DNA of 64,000 bases from Mytilus galloprovincialis. Lineage: Eukaryota > Mollusca > Bivalvia > Mytilida > Mytilidae. A program made the translations under genes and the position numbers. The notes under the pieces are model-generated. The model had not been told where the DNA came from. It did no database searches and worked only from the letters and a program-made list of their open reading frames with translations. Numbering within the stretch: the stretch's first letter is position 1; each line of letters opens with the position of its first letter. The DNA lies in assembly GCF_965363235.1 (NCBI RefSeq), contig NC_134844.1, positions 54,556,872 to 54,620,871 of the forward strand, given 5' to 3'. Below are positions 51,204 to 62,116 of this stretch, piece by piece.

Positions 51204-51268
51204 CCTACTCACCCACGAGGAGGTGCAAGATTTGCACCTCATCTTGCACCTCCTCGTGGGTGAGTAGG
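51204..51268. repeat. Perfect 28-bp-arm hairpin
   Basis: The left arm 51204-51231 starts CCTACTCACCCACGAGGAGG and the right arm 51241-51268 is its exact reverse complement. The 9-base loop TTGCACCTC repeats part of the stem, so alternative pairings exist. It stands alone in AT-rich DNA. Confidence 0.95.
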
Positions 51269-52017
51269 TTGTTTAGACTAACGGAAATGGTACTTTTACT
51301 TAAAATTAATTGAATAAATTTATAAATAAATAAGTATTATCACCTGAGCTTACCTGTCAAATAAATGGGCGCAATTGTAATCAAAAGCTGCGCGCAAATG
51401 TAATGGTAATGCGCGCAAACGTTATGCACCGGAAAGGTTTGGCTAGCCATAAAACCAGGTCCGATCCACCATTTTCTACATACATTTAAGAAAATGCCTG
51501 TACCGATTCAGAATATAAAAGTTGTTATCCATTTGTTTGATATTGCAGTTAGATTAAGGACTTCCCGTTTTTATATTTCTTCGGAGTCGTTTTTTTGTTT
51601 GTTATTTTACTTTTTATTAGCACTTTCTTGAATCTTTTGATTTACTCATTTATTAAATAATTGTTTTCTTGCTAAATTTTAATAATTTTAATATACATTT
51701 TTGTCTCCTTCTACCCCTATTCCCCTTTTTCCTGCCCCTTCTCTCCTTTCTCCTACCCAGGCCCTCTCTCTCTTCCCCCGCCCCTCTCTCTCATGCTCCC
51801 AATACCATGTCCAGGCCCTCATGACTAGGAAGAAATCAACAAAGACTTATATTTTGATTCAAATTTAAATTTTATATTGAACTTTTATGTTATTTAATTT
51901 TTCCATAGTAAACTTCTTAGTACGTATTGCTCATAAGTGGGGTTGGGGTGGGTCCTCAACATACACGTTTAATGACAGACCTCTGGCTGGGAGCTATTAC
52001 CTTCATATTGGACATCA
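51269..52017. other. No gene seen
   Basis: AT-rich sequence, then a pyrimidine-rich patch with CTCTCTCTC (51755-51800). No ORF of interest. Confidence 0.45.
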
Positions 52018-52023
52018 GGAGAT

Positions 52024-52039
52024 GAGGCCCCTCATGGGG
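52024..52039 (+). repeat. Left terminal inverted repeat
   Basis: GAGGCCCCTCATGGGG, preceded by the target duplication GGAGAT. Its core CCCATGAGGG/CCCTCATGGG is itself nearly palindromic. Confidence 0.85.
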
Positions 52040-52045
52040 GGGTCC

Positions 52046-52185
52046 TAGTAATCACATAATCACCATTTTTTTGCCAATATAATCATATAATCATTAAATA
52101 TTTGCCTTGGTAATCAAAAATTGATTATCTTTAGTAATCAAATAATCATAAACTAAAATCTTTGTAATCATTAAATAACAGTTTA
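52046..52185 (+). repeat. Left subterminal TAATCA array
   Basis: About eight TAATCA words, several in pairs such as TAATCACATAATCA and TAATCAAATAATCA. Nearly all are on the plus strand; one inverted TTGATTA is present. The array ends about 30 bp from the stop codon of the gene. Confidence 0.85.
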
Positions 52186-52214
52186 AATGTTAAATATTTA
52201 ATAACAAAAAAGCT

Positions 52215-55200
52215 TCAACAGTTGTAAATAAAATCTGGGTCTGCTCTGAAATGTCTATCTCTTTTACTCTTTCTTTGGTTTTCTTTGGGAAGCTCTTCCT
52301 CTTCCTCATCCATCTCCTCTGGTGAAATAGTATCACCCGCATCTTTTGCTGGAAGAATAGATGTATACAATTCTACTGAGAGAATAATAGTATCATCTTC
52401 CACCTCAACATCCTCAAGCTCTATTGTTCCTAATATGCCACTACTTTTGACCTTAGTGTTCATTCCACTAACAAACTGAAGAGGAAGAAGATTGGCCTGA
52501 TGGTACATTATACATTTTACCTCTTCTTGCAGTTCAACCAAGTTTTCTAACAATTTGGCAACAACCAATTTCTGATTCAATTTCAGATATATTAATGTTT
52601 TATTACTAAGTATTATTTTCTGGCTTGATACATTAGATTTTCTGGTGTCTTTTTGAAGACAGTTGTCAAGATTACCAACATCTATCTCTTTAACTGCTGT
52701 ATCACCTTTTTCATAACATGTTAATGGTAATGTTCCGGGCTTATCTTTAGTTGTTAAACCCCTGACTGTGTTTTGTCTGACACTCTGACCAAACTCTGAA
52801 CGCCAACATCTTAATTTTGACATTTGATCTGCACTCAATTTCTTTTTCACAGGCAAGTCCATTCTTGGTATTTCTTGAAATGAGACATATGAGTTGTCTG
52901 TTCGATGATAATATGAGTTTTCACCAGTAAAATAAACAAAACTGGATTTAGTTACTCTTTTCAGAAGTTCTCGTGTGCAAGAGTGAAATCTTTGACTAAA
53001 CTGAAGAACAAGAGGCATGTCATTTCCTTGCCTCATTTCTGCAAAGAGATTTTCAACAACTAATGTTAGACAAGACTTGATATTCAATCTCTCCTCAAAT
53101 GTTGGTTTGACTTTCCTTACAAGATCAAGTACTTGTTGTAAGCTGTCTATCATCATCTTCAGGTCTGAAACTGACTGAGCAGAACATGCACCCTCTGGAC
53201 CCTGTAAAGTTTTGTTAATTCCTGTAAAATCTCTAATACGTTCATTGCATTGAATGAGAAACTCATATACTTTCTGTAAAACAGCAATCCTGTCTTCAAA
53301 ACTATCTTCATTACTAACATTTGGCAAAGTGACACCAATTGCTTTGTGGAACATGTTAAGGAACTCAAGAAATTTGACAAGAGGGGAAGAACTAATGACC
53401 ATTCTCACAGATCCTGCAGCAATGTCTGTCACGAAGATTGTACCCTGTTCTGTGCACAATCCTGCTGGTTGTTGAAACTCAGCTTCTACACCATCTCTGT
53501 GCCCCGTTTTTCCCACTCCTGCATAATCAGTTAAGGTATTACTCCTATGCATACCAGATAAAAGTTTTATTTTCTTATCCTGTATGTCAGTCAAAACAAG
53601 ACCATCATGATAAACTGCAATTCCAAAAGCTTGTTTTAAATCTGATCCATTTGAGACTAATTTCGTTACATTTTCAGCTAATTTTTCCCCGTTTCTTTCG
53701 ATACTGAAAATACCTCCTTTTGCCAAATCAGATGATGCAAAATATACATAATTGTCTTTCAAAACCATGTTGTAAATGAGTGGTATGCAAGTGTAAACTA
53801 TCTGTATAGTACTTGCTGTTACAGTAAGTCCATTGCTTGTCAAAGTGAGCATACTTATATTTCCTGATTTTAAGTCTGAAACAATCAATTTATCTGCTCC
53901 TATAGTACAAAGTCCTGCAGGGGCATCTATTTCATGATCCATGATTTCAAGTTTTTTGGCTTTTTGTCCTGATCCAATTACATTTCCTGAACTTTCTGTG
54001 CTGACTTGATTATCTTTAATCCATTTTTGTAACTTTTGTTGCAAGTCTGCTTTCTTCAGGGTTCTATCTTTATTTTCCCATAACCCCTGGTCTTTGAGAG
54101 CTTTTTGCAGTTGCTTTATGGTCATTCTGTCGGGATCGTAAACAGAATTTCCTTTCAAATCTAAAAAGAATATGGCTTTCTCTGTTAAATCAGACACATA
54201 AATAACCTCCTTAGTATAGGCAACCCCAATAGGATGGTTTAACTTTCCTGTAATTTCTACAACATCAACGGGATAATGCAATCGTGCAGAAAACAGTTTG
54301 CCTTTGGCTGCATCAGCTATCAGTAACATCCCATTTTCAGTAATACAGACTGCAATGGGTGAAGACAGTGTCCCCTTTTTGTTGTCTTCATATAACCGGT
54401 ATTTTTCTGGTATCATTGTATGAGTTATTGTCTTAATACCTGAAACAATGTTTCTCACTGGTTTACTTGATATCTCCAAAGATGCATCAACATCCATTCT
54501 ATCTCTATTTCTGCATGCTGCAACTGTCAGGTGTGGTCTTAGTTTATCTTTTAAACTTGGGTCTCCACGTAATGTTCGAAGAAGTACCCGATTGATGCGG
54601 CATCCATCAACGAGAAGAAACCAATTACTGAAGTGTCTGGCTAAACGCTTTCCTACATGGACACCATCTGGTACACAACATGCAAGTGAGACATTCGGAT
54701 CAATGCTTCCATTTTTTTTTCTTTCTTCAAACATTTCTTCTGCACCTTTATTTTTTGATTTGGAGTCCATAGTAATCACAAGAACCATTAGCTTTACACA
54801 TTTTTCTTTTTGTCTTAAACAGTTGCCACAACATCGAAGGGAAGGGTCTATGTGACATTGTCCATTTCGTTTACAGTCTTGGCAAACGGATCTTTGTTCT
54901 AAACAAGTTTCACATTTTGATGAGCAGTTACCACTTACAATCACTCCATTTTCAGTGTTAATGTTACCAGATTTTATGCACTGCAAACATATTTGCAATT
55001 GATTACAATGGAGATTGAATTTTTCAAAAGTCTCAGCAGAAGAAATTCCTTTACAATTATAATCAACACCTACAGGAAGAGTCAGTTTATTATCCAGGGA
55101 AGTGAGACATGTAACTTCAGCTTCTTGCACAAACAAACTTTTTAGCATTTCCGGAGAGGGATTAGGGTGCCTTTCAATGAATTCATTATCTATTTTCAAT

Positions 55201-55728
55201 GTTCCGCCTATCAATACACCTTGCCTAATGTCGAACATTAGCCCAGGTTTTAACGCCATTCCATCTTTCTGCATTGCAACCGGTATAACTTTTGTGTAAC
55301 CATTGTTAAGTAAAGAAGTTACGACAGAATCCTCTTGAGCACAAATTTCCAAAAAGCTTCTTAAAAGGTTACAATGGATACCATTTTCTGTTGTATATCC
55401 ACTTACATTTTTGTGTCTTGCAAAATGGCTAGGAAGTGGAAGATTCCATGACTTCCAATCAAAGTGTTTAATACCACCCTTTCCTGTTCCTAAAAACCCT
55501 GGACCTCTGAGGATATTCAAGACCTTCTTATGTCCATGATATTCAATTGTTTCTACAAACTCAAGAATTCTTTCATCCCAATGAAATTGTTTTTTAGGAT
55601 CTTCTACTTGTTTCACAAAATTCAAAACATTATCAATGTACACATAAAATATGTGATTTTTCTGCAAAAGCCCTGAATTGAGCACGTCCTGAAGTTTCTC
55701 ACATATACTATCCCAATAGGTAAATCTC
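52215..55728 (-). CDS. Coding exon 6 (residues 340-1510)
   Basis: The acceptor is TTTTTATTTCAG before 55728; the G at 55728 completes the split Arg codon AG|G. The stop is TGA at 52217-52215. A stand-alone reading frame would extend to an ATG at 55787, but those 19 extra residues lie upstream of the acceptor and read as a hydrophobic intron translation, so they are excluded. This exon holds the Cys cluster, the propeller, the SAP-like segment and the candidate catalytic acids. Confidence 0.9.
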
Positions 55729-58700
55729 CTGAAATAAAAACAAAACACAATTATTATGGTGTGGGATGTGGTAACAATAAATAACATTGCCTAGGCACAA
55801 TTTGAATTATGATTTGCAAAAATTCATCTTCGTGTAATATTTGTGATTGGACAATATTAAACCATGGAAGTAGGCATAGTTTTGACTACTGATCACTAGA
55901 TTGAACTAGACAATGAACTATATTGGTATGTTTTCATGTGTGTGTGAACCTGACTGATCCTGTATACATAACCAGGGACGTATATATATGTCCTTGACAT
56001 AACACACTTTTATGTCATAGGTTTAAATGAGTATCAAAATTCGTTAGATTATTGACATAACTGGTAAATACATTTCATTTCTGATCATTTCTTTCTGATA
56101 AATCTAATGATGGCTAATGCAACCTGTTGTCATGTGTTTTCAAGTACTGAATGCGAGATGTTTTTTCAAGTATTTAATGTTAGAGAACCACTCGTGCAAA
56201 GATCTATCTTGGATCACATAGCAATTGTTATAAAGTATGAAATTCATGATGGTTGTTGAAGGCCATATGGTGGTTCTAAAGGTCAGATTCTAAACATCAA
56301 CAAAAACAGTGTACATTAAATATTAAAACAAGAAGCTCCCAGGAGCCTGTAGCGCTCACCTGGTCTTTCAGTTGGCATTTCAGGGGGAATAACTCCAAAC
56401 GAGTCATAAGATTTTTCTGAAATGTTGGTACATAGAACCTGGGTGTCCATGGGGTCCAAAGTTTAACAAAGGCTTTTTTGAGAAAAGGCTTTAAAAATCT
56501 TCTACTGGAGAACCAGCAGTAGCAAGGCATCATAATTTGTCTGAAACCAGTAGGACATGATGTTTCAAGTTTATACAAATGAAGGTCCCAGAGTCCATGT
56601 GGTCCGAGCACTTGGGGTTCAAAGTTAGGCTTTAATGGGAAAAAGCTTTAAAAATCTTCTTCTTAAGAACCAGCAGTAGCAAGACAGTTGTGATTTGTCT
56701 GAAACATCAGTAGGACATGATGTTTCAAGTTTGTACAAATGAAGGTCTAGACCTTCATTTGTACAAACTCTACTGCTGCTTCAGACAAAGTATGACTCCC
56801 TTGCTACTGCTGGTTCTTCTTCAGGAGATTTAAAGCTTTTCCCATTTGAAACCCATTTTAAAACTTTCTTTGGACCCCATGGACCACCATATGAACAAAC
56901 TAGAATCCCCAACTACCAAGGATCATCCCTACCAAGTTTGGTTAAATTTGGCCCAGTGGTTTCAGAGGAGAAGATTAAAATGTGATAACTTTATGACAGA
57001 CGCTCAGTGGTAGCAAAAGCTCACATGACCCTTTGGGTCAGGTAAGCTAATAAGACATTTAGCATTGAAAGTTTATCCCTGAGTCAAGAATTTACCTAAT
57101 ATTGTCAGAAATTTGGTCTGCGTAAACTGCTGTTGACAAACCATCTGAATCATATTCACTCTCAGATGATAAGCTTGAAACACTTTCAAAACTGGATGTA
57201 AAGTCATGTAGCTCATTCTCTAATATGCAACTTGATTCTCTAAATGATGCAGGAGAACATGGGGGACTTTCATCAAGCCATGTATTGTCTTGTACATCTT
57301 GCAACATTAGACTATAAAAAACAAGAAATATTTCATGACACCTTTTATTATACATCTAATACAATAAAATAAAATGAACTAGAACGACTAGCAAGCAATG
57401 ACTAGATTTTCATCTTAAATTCTAATAAAACAAATAAAAATACAACAAAACCTTCATTTGCCACAACATGGACAATAACAAAACAAACAACTTAATAACA
57501 AACTCTTAGAACGAGGTAAACATTTGGTTGGTTTTTGTAATCAGTTACAAAATTAAAGGTTGAATAATTAAAATAATTGGCTTTTCTGGGCACAGCATGA
57601 TAGCACGGACTGCAACATGTCACTGAAGTAAAGTTGAGAGTTGAAGCAAGTGAGAACATAGAACTTTGTTGACCACAAAATGATATTAAAATTCTACAAA
57701 ACTCATTTCATGCATATGAAGTCTAACAACTATTGACAGCAAACAATCATGGACCAATCAGTTTGTAGATCTGGTCTAACTGTTAGTTTTGTAGTTAAGG
57801 TATATAAACCCCTATGTTTTATTTTAAGCGATGGGGGCCATGTTTTTTTTTCAAGACTGATATAATGGATAAAATTGAAAAAAAAGACACATACATGACA
57901 TAAAGATAAATTGCATTTTTTTTGCAGTTGTATAAAAACAATATGTAAATAAAAATGTGTAAATAAAAAATCACATCACAAAAAGAGATAAAAAAAAAGT
58001 ACAGTGAAACCTGTCTAAACCGAATCCCTTTGGGACAAAAATTTGTATTCAGTTTAGACAGGTATTCGGATTACACAGGTTTTATTTGTATAGACATGAT
58101 AGATACTTAAAACGGGACTATATATGGAGTTTGGTTTACACAGATTTTCGGTTTACTCAGGGTTCGGTTTAGACAGGTTTCACTGTATTACAATATTCTT
58201 GAATACAAATTTATACATTGAAACTGTAATGTATGGTGTTTGTCACATATCATTAAAAACCCACAGACAACCCTATATATTGAAGTCACAACTTGTTTCA
58301 TTTACAAAACTATTGTCATATGAAATTCAAATGGACAGATATAACTGGTAAATGCTTATAGCACGTGAATATTCATTTGATGTCAACAAATGAAGATAAA
58401 GTACTTTCTTGCTTACATATCAGAAGGCTCCTCATCACTGGGAAGTCCCCCACTGTGAAGTGAATCATCACTTTGAACCTCATCCAATTTAGAAGAAGTG
58501 GACTTTTTTTCTTCTGATGTAGAATGTTTCAACAAAAACTCTTTTAATTTCACAGCTGATCCAGAAGTTGCTGCCTTTTGGACCCTCTTTGCATTACAAC
58601 TTTTCATATCTAAAAGTAAAAAAATTGTATACAGGTCATATTGGTCTACAGATACTACAACTAAAGTTATTGACATAATCATTAAAACAAAATATCCAAA

Positions 58701-61700
58701 TTACTGCAATCAGAATGACCAATTCTGGTGTTTATATTTCAATGTGGGGGAATAGAATAAAGAATGGTAACAGAAATGTGTCAAAGCGACATTAACCCAA
58801 CTAAAATGTACAAAACAACCCAAGGCCACCAATGGACCTACGTATATAACACAGTGATTAATCCTGTACCCAGAGGCGGGCTTTATGTTTATAAGGGGTA
58901 TTGAGTAAAACAGAGAAATAGATCTTTAGTGATCTTTAGTAAGTAAGGTTGTTTTAAAAGAAAGTTGATTGCTGTCGGAAGTATTGTTACCTTTGATAAT
59001 GCAGTATGGTTAAACATAAGGTAATATTTATATTTTATTTTTAATTCACATGCTCTAAAACTTAGTTGGTTAACTTTAAAAGGCTGTTTGTTCCTTAAGG
59101 GGGGAGGGGAGGGGGGGGGTAGTGTGTCCATCTGTAACAATCTTGTAGACACTATAACAGCCAGTCCTTAATTTTATATAGCATACATATATCCCAGTGC
59201 TTTTAAGAATTGGGGAAAATATGGTGCTTCATGCCATTCAAAAGACTGAATTGTCATAAAGGGTGTAATTATTACTCAATCAAAATAGCTTTAACATTTG
59301 ATTGCATATCATATAATAGTACGATTAAGGTACATGTATTAGTTATACATGTATAACAAATCTTGCTAACAATAAAGTGTGCTTGTTTCATATATATACT
59401 TACGCTTATTTAGATTAGTCGTACCAAAAGATCTATGCAAATGTATGTCTACACTGCATGCACATGACACTAAGGTGGGTGATTTGATGACGACATCAGG
59501 AAACTTGTCTTTTACTTCTAAAATAATACACAGTAATCAGTATTAAAGGTTGAGATACATCAAAGCATTTTAAAGATATAACACTGTTAAAGATAAAGCT
59601 ACTTGCATAGTATCCATAAAGTGTAATAATGGTTTTATCTTCATCATTTAGTCATTGTTAAGCTAAGCTGCTCTTAATATTTATCTGTGAGTGATTGATT
59701 GATGGTTTAATGCCACGGCTGCATCGATAGCTTATTAATATATAAGGTGTATGTGTATATGAAATGAATATATATGAAGCCTGTTTTGTATAATTTATAT
59801 ATACTGAACTGAATCTTTACCTTGCTAGCAAACAAGGTAACAATACTCTTCTCAGACACATTATTGATTCCTGAGCCAACCAGTCATTATTCCAAATTCT
59901 GAATGTTGTGCTTTTTTTTTATTTACAGTACATATATTTCAAAGTTTTTTAATAAGAAAAATACCTACAATCTCACTTACTTTTTTTAAATATCAACATT
60001 CTATTTTCTGCATTTTTAGGAGGCCTTCCGACATTTGCCTTCTTTGCTGGTTTGACATCATCCGATTCAGCTGGTAATTTTCTTTTTGCCATTGATTTTT
60101 TGTCCATCAATATCTGATTTACTGATCTCACTTCCGTCTCTACTACTTTAACTGAAAATTAATGAATTGGGTCATTAATAACAATATTTACAGTGACACT
60201 AAGTACATGTAATGACAGTTGAAACAACTGTATACATTTTTATTGATACAATTTGATATGCAAACATAATGGATATAAATAGACAGTGGCAAATCCAGAT
60301 TTTTTTAAAAGGGGGGGGGGGGGGGCTAATTTTTTTTCAAAATAAAAGGGGACTGGATAAGAATTTGGGGATACAGGATATTGCAGTTTAAATGTTTTGT
60401 GTTTTTAAACTTTTTTTTTTTCTTCTTTGTCTGCATCCACGCCTATCTTCGGGAGTGCGCTAGGTTGCACCTGCCTCATATTAATAAACAGCTGCGCCAT
60501 GAGCGCATGATACGCCCGACGTCTTGTGTGAAAGTTTTATGCAATAATCATAAATAGTTTCTGAGGAAGTTTTAAGCAATAACCATTTATTGTTTTTGAG
60601 ACATGGCGGGACATGTGAAACCCCCCCACCCTGTTTTTTTTTTTTTACAAATATCACTAAAATAAAATTTTGAATCAAACCAAAAAGTATACAGATCTTT
60701 AAATTAGTATAACAAAGAAGTGTGTACAGTTTCAAGCAATAATCATAAATTGTTTTTGAGATACGGCGCGACATGTAAAAAAAAAACCCTCCCCTTTTTT
60801 ACAAAATACTCAATAACTCAAAAATAAAATTTTGAGTCATCACCAAAAAGTATACAGATCTTTAGATTAATATAACAAAGAAGTGTGTAAAGTTTTAAGC
60901 AATAATCATAAATCGTTTTTGAGATACGGCGCGACATGTAAAAAAAAACCTCCCCCTTTTTTACAAAATACTCAAAAACTCAAAAATGAAATTTTGAATC
61001 ATCACCAAAAAGTATACAGATATTAAGATTAATATAACTAAGAAGTGTGTAAAGTTTTAAGCAATAATCAAGAAACGTTTTTGAGATACGGTGCGACATG
61101 TGAAAAAAAACACACCCCTGTTTTAGTTACAAAGTGCCGTAACTCAAAAAGTTTAAATCTTATTTTCACCAAAAAGTATACAGATCATTTGACCATCATA
61201 AGAAACAACTATATTAAGTTTCATGAAATTTTGATAAGTCGTTCTCAAGTTACGGTGCAACATGTTTACGCCGGACAGACGGACAGACGGACGGACGGAC
61301 GGACAGACGGACGGACACCGGACATTTGTATACCATAATACGTCCCGTCAAAATTTTGACGGGCGTATAAAAATTATCCAAAACGTTTGAATTTGTATAC
61401 CTATAATCTCATAATTTTGTTGAATAAGTGGCATCATTAATGTGAACTGGCTTTCTGTGTCAATAGCAAACACTCTGCCTTTTGGGAACTCTGGCTCTGG
61501 CTCCATTCTCCTAACGCTGAGCTTGATTTTATAGTTCATCACAAATATTTCATTTGCTCTTTCTTTAATGCCACATGTTGCGTTCATCCGTTCTAGAACT
61601 TCTGACCGACTTTCCACACTGTCCTCGTCATATTTGAAGAAAAATGACCAACGTACAGCCGGTTTATCCTGGCCTGCTTTGTAGATAGCGCACGTCACTT

Positions 61701-61725
61701 CGTGCAATACCTTTTTTGATGTCAT
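52215..61725 (-). CDS. Putative transposase with NHL-like beta-propeller, 1,510 aa, six exons
   Basis: Coding exons, 5' to 3': 61725-61401, 60151-59981, 59517-59404, 58609-58417, 57311-57096, 55728-52215. All introns are GT-AG and all split codons join in frame (4,533 nt). Residues 1-108: unknown domain. 109-165: basic, with AKRK and an AT-hook-like GRPPK (150-154). 250-339: acidic, Ser-rich. The core starts near 340: KDGMALKPGLMFD (Asp495), a 13-Cys cluster (581-650), PDGVHVGK (Asp694), then six NHL-like blades (about 796-1117) with a SAP-like segment (872-914) between blades 2 and 3, then VVENLFAEMRQ (Glu1232) and an acidic-basic tail. The D/D/E assignment rests on resemblance to P-element/THAP9-type RNase H transposases and is inference; propeller and cysteine cluster are better supported. 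Its place between TIRs argues for a mobility function. Confidence 0.82.
56325..57050. repeat. Dispersed repeat in intron 5
   Basis: Ends reading AGCTCCCAGGAGCCTGTAGC ... CTCACCTGG and, inverted, CTCACATGACCCTTTGGGTC with AGGTAAGCT. Inside are two tandem copies of about 185 bp ('accagcagtagcaag', 'gtaggacatgatgtttcaag') and a perfect 42-bp palindrome at 56728-56769 centred on GGTCTAGACC. It belongs to the mollusc repeats that begin with 'agctcacctg', as at 63317. Confidence 0.75.
57096..57311 (-). CDS. Coding exon 5 (residues 268-339)
   Basis: Acceptor TTTTTTATAG, donor AG|GTAAAT. Encodes an acidic, Ser-rich segment (ESVSSLSSESEYDSDG) with SPPCSP. It joins exon 4 as AT|T (Ile) and exon 6 as AG|G (Arg). 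Confidence 0.88.
57312..58416 (-). other. Intron 4, with MITE
   Basis: Donor GTAAGC at 58416, acceptor TAG before 57311. AT-rich; the only inserted feature recognised is the MITE at 58002-58185. Confidence 0.85.
58002..58185. mobile_element. TA-flanked MITE, 184 bp
   Basis: The ends CAGTGAAACCTGTCTAAACC and its reverse complement are flanked by TA on both sides (58000-58001 and 58186-58187). CAGTGAAACCTGTCTAAACCG-type ends belong to widespread mariner/pogo-like MITEs. It inserted into intron 4 without disturbing the frame. Confidence 0.9.
58417..58609 (-). CDS. Coding exon 4 (residues 204-267)
   Basis: Acceptor TTTTACTTTTAG, donor AT|GTAAGC. Begins by completing a His codon (C|AT), then MKSCNAKRVQKAATSG. 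It is Ser/Lys/Glu-rich and ends GGLPSDEEPSD; probably disordered. Confidence 0.88.
58610..59403 (-). other. Intron 3
   Basis: Donor GTAAGT at 59403, acceptor TTTTAG. Contains a G-rich run at 59098-59120; no other feature recognised. Confidence 0.82.
59404..59517 (-). CDS. Coding exon 3 (residues 166-203)
   Basis: Acceptor TTATTTTAG, donor C|GTAAGT. It completes AAA (Lys) from exon 2 and encodes VKDKFPDVVIKSPTLVSCAC and onward to a split His. Frame fits on both sides. Confidence 0.85.
59518..59980 (-). other. Intron 2
   Basis: Donor GTAAGT at 59980 (perfect consensus), acceptor TTTTAG at 59518. AT-rich; a poly-T run at about 59911-59921. Confidence 0.85.
59981..60151 (-). CDS. Coding exon 2 (residues 109-165)
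   Basis: Acceptor AATTTTCAG, donor A|GTAAGT. Basic segment with MAKRKLP and KKANVGRPPKNAEN, i.e. an NLS-like stretch and an AT-hook-like GRPPK core. A DNA-binding or nuclear-targeting role is inferred. Confidence 0.87.
60504..61371. repeat. Dispersed repeat in intron 1 with 162-bp tandem units
   Basis: Four to five copies of a unit of about 162 bp; the landmark GCGCGACATGT falls at about 60606, 60767, 60929, 61091 and 61257, each followed by a homopolymer A then C/T tract. A (GGACAGAC)n run at 61270-61315 and an end reading GTCAAAATTTTGACGGGCGT follow. The whole lies between exon 1 and exon 2. Confidence 0.8.
61401..61725 (-). CDS. Coding exon 1 (residues 1-108)
   Basis: Starts MTSKKVLHEVTCAIYKAG; donor G|GTATAC at 61400-61395. 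The ATG at 61725 is the first in frame of this exon. Mixed charged and hydrophobic sequence (WSFFFKYDEDS, KIKLSVRRMEPEPEFP, IDTESQFTLMMPL) of unknown fold; no zinc ligands in a pattern. Joins exon 2 as G|TT (Val). Confidence 0.85.
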
Positions 61726-61962
61726 ATTCGTGTTCTTACCAAACTTTCTACATGATAACTGGTTCCTTACTGTTATTTCATACAGAACGCTAACGAACGC
61801 AAGTCAAAAACGGGAACCGGAATAAATTAAAATGTAAAATTAAACCGATATCGGGTTTCTAATTTCCGTAAATTGAGATTGCTGTGCGTTTACACGCTAG
61901 GTGATCGTAGGTATAGTTGATCAAAGTTATCAGTTATATTTTAGATAATTTAAAAAACCTTT

Positions 61963-62097
61963 TAGATCATTTTATTTTTTTTAAACTTGGTAATCATTTA
62001 ATCAAAAATACAGTCCTAGGTAATCAAATAATCATGAAATATTTGGCTTAATAATCAAATAATCATTAAAAAAACGGCCAAGTAATCACATAATCAA
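61963..62097 (+). repeat. Right subterminal TAATCA array
   Basis: About eight TAATCA words, mostly paired as TAATCAAATAATCA, all on the plus strand like those of the left end. The words GAAATATTTGGC here and TAAATATTTGCC at the left show that the arrays are direct, not inverted, repeats. Confidence 0.85.
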
Positions 62098-62100
62098 AAA

Positions 62101-62116
62101 CCCCATGAGGGCCCTC
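62101..62116 (-). repeat. Right terminal inverted repeat
   Basis: Reverse complement GAGGGCCCTCATGGGG, followed on the plus strand by the target duplication GGAGAT (62117-62122). Confidence 0.85.

Larger units (their letters stand above)
52024..62116 (-). mobile_element. 10.1-kb DNA transposon with an intact six-exon gene
   Basis: The termini are GAGGCCCCTCATGGGG (52024-52039) and the reverse complement of GAGGGCCCTCATGGGG (62101-62116), with one mismatch. The bases GGAGAT lie directly outside both (52018-52023 and 62117-62122), a perfect 6-bp target duplication. Inside each end is an array of TAATCA words, in the same orientation at both ends. Between them lies a single minus-strand gene with an unbroken 1,510-residue reading frame, so the copy may be recent or active. 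Six-base duplications are known for Dada-, IS3EU- and Polinton-type elements, but the termini and the protein do not let me assign it to any of these. Confidence 0.88.

Noticed and set aside
52285..55299. Plus-strand ORFs of 62-135 codons opposite the large exon
   Set aside because: Antisense shadows of the minus-strand coding exon.
55729..55787. Upstream ATG extension of the large exon
   Set aside because: The 19 residues lie beyond a good acceptor (TTTTTATTTCAG) and the frame joins exon 5 exactly at 55728, so they are intron.
56297..56611. 104-codon ORF in intron 5
   Set aside because: Lies within a dispersed repeat and has no recognisable domain.
52024..62116. Assignment of the 10-kb element to Polinton/Maverick on the basis of its 6-bp duplication
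   Set aside because: It lacks the long TIRs, AG...CT ends, DNA polymerase, integrase and packaging genes of that group, and is too short.
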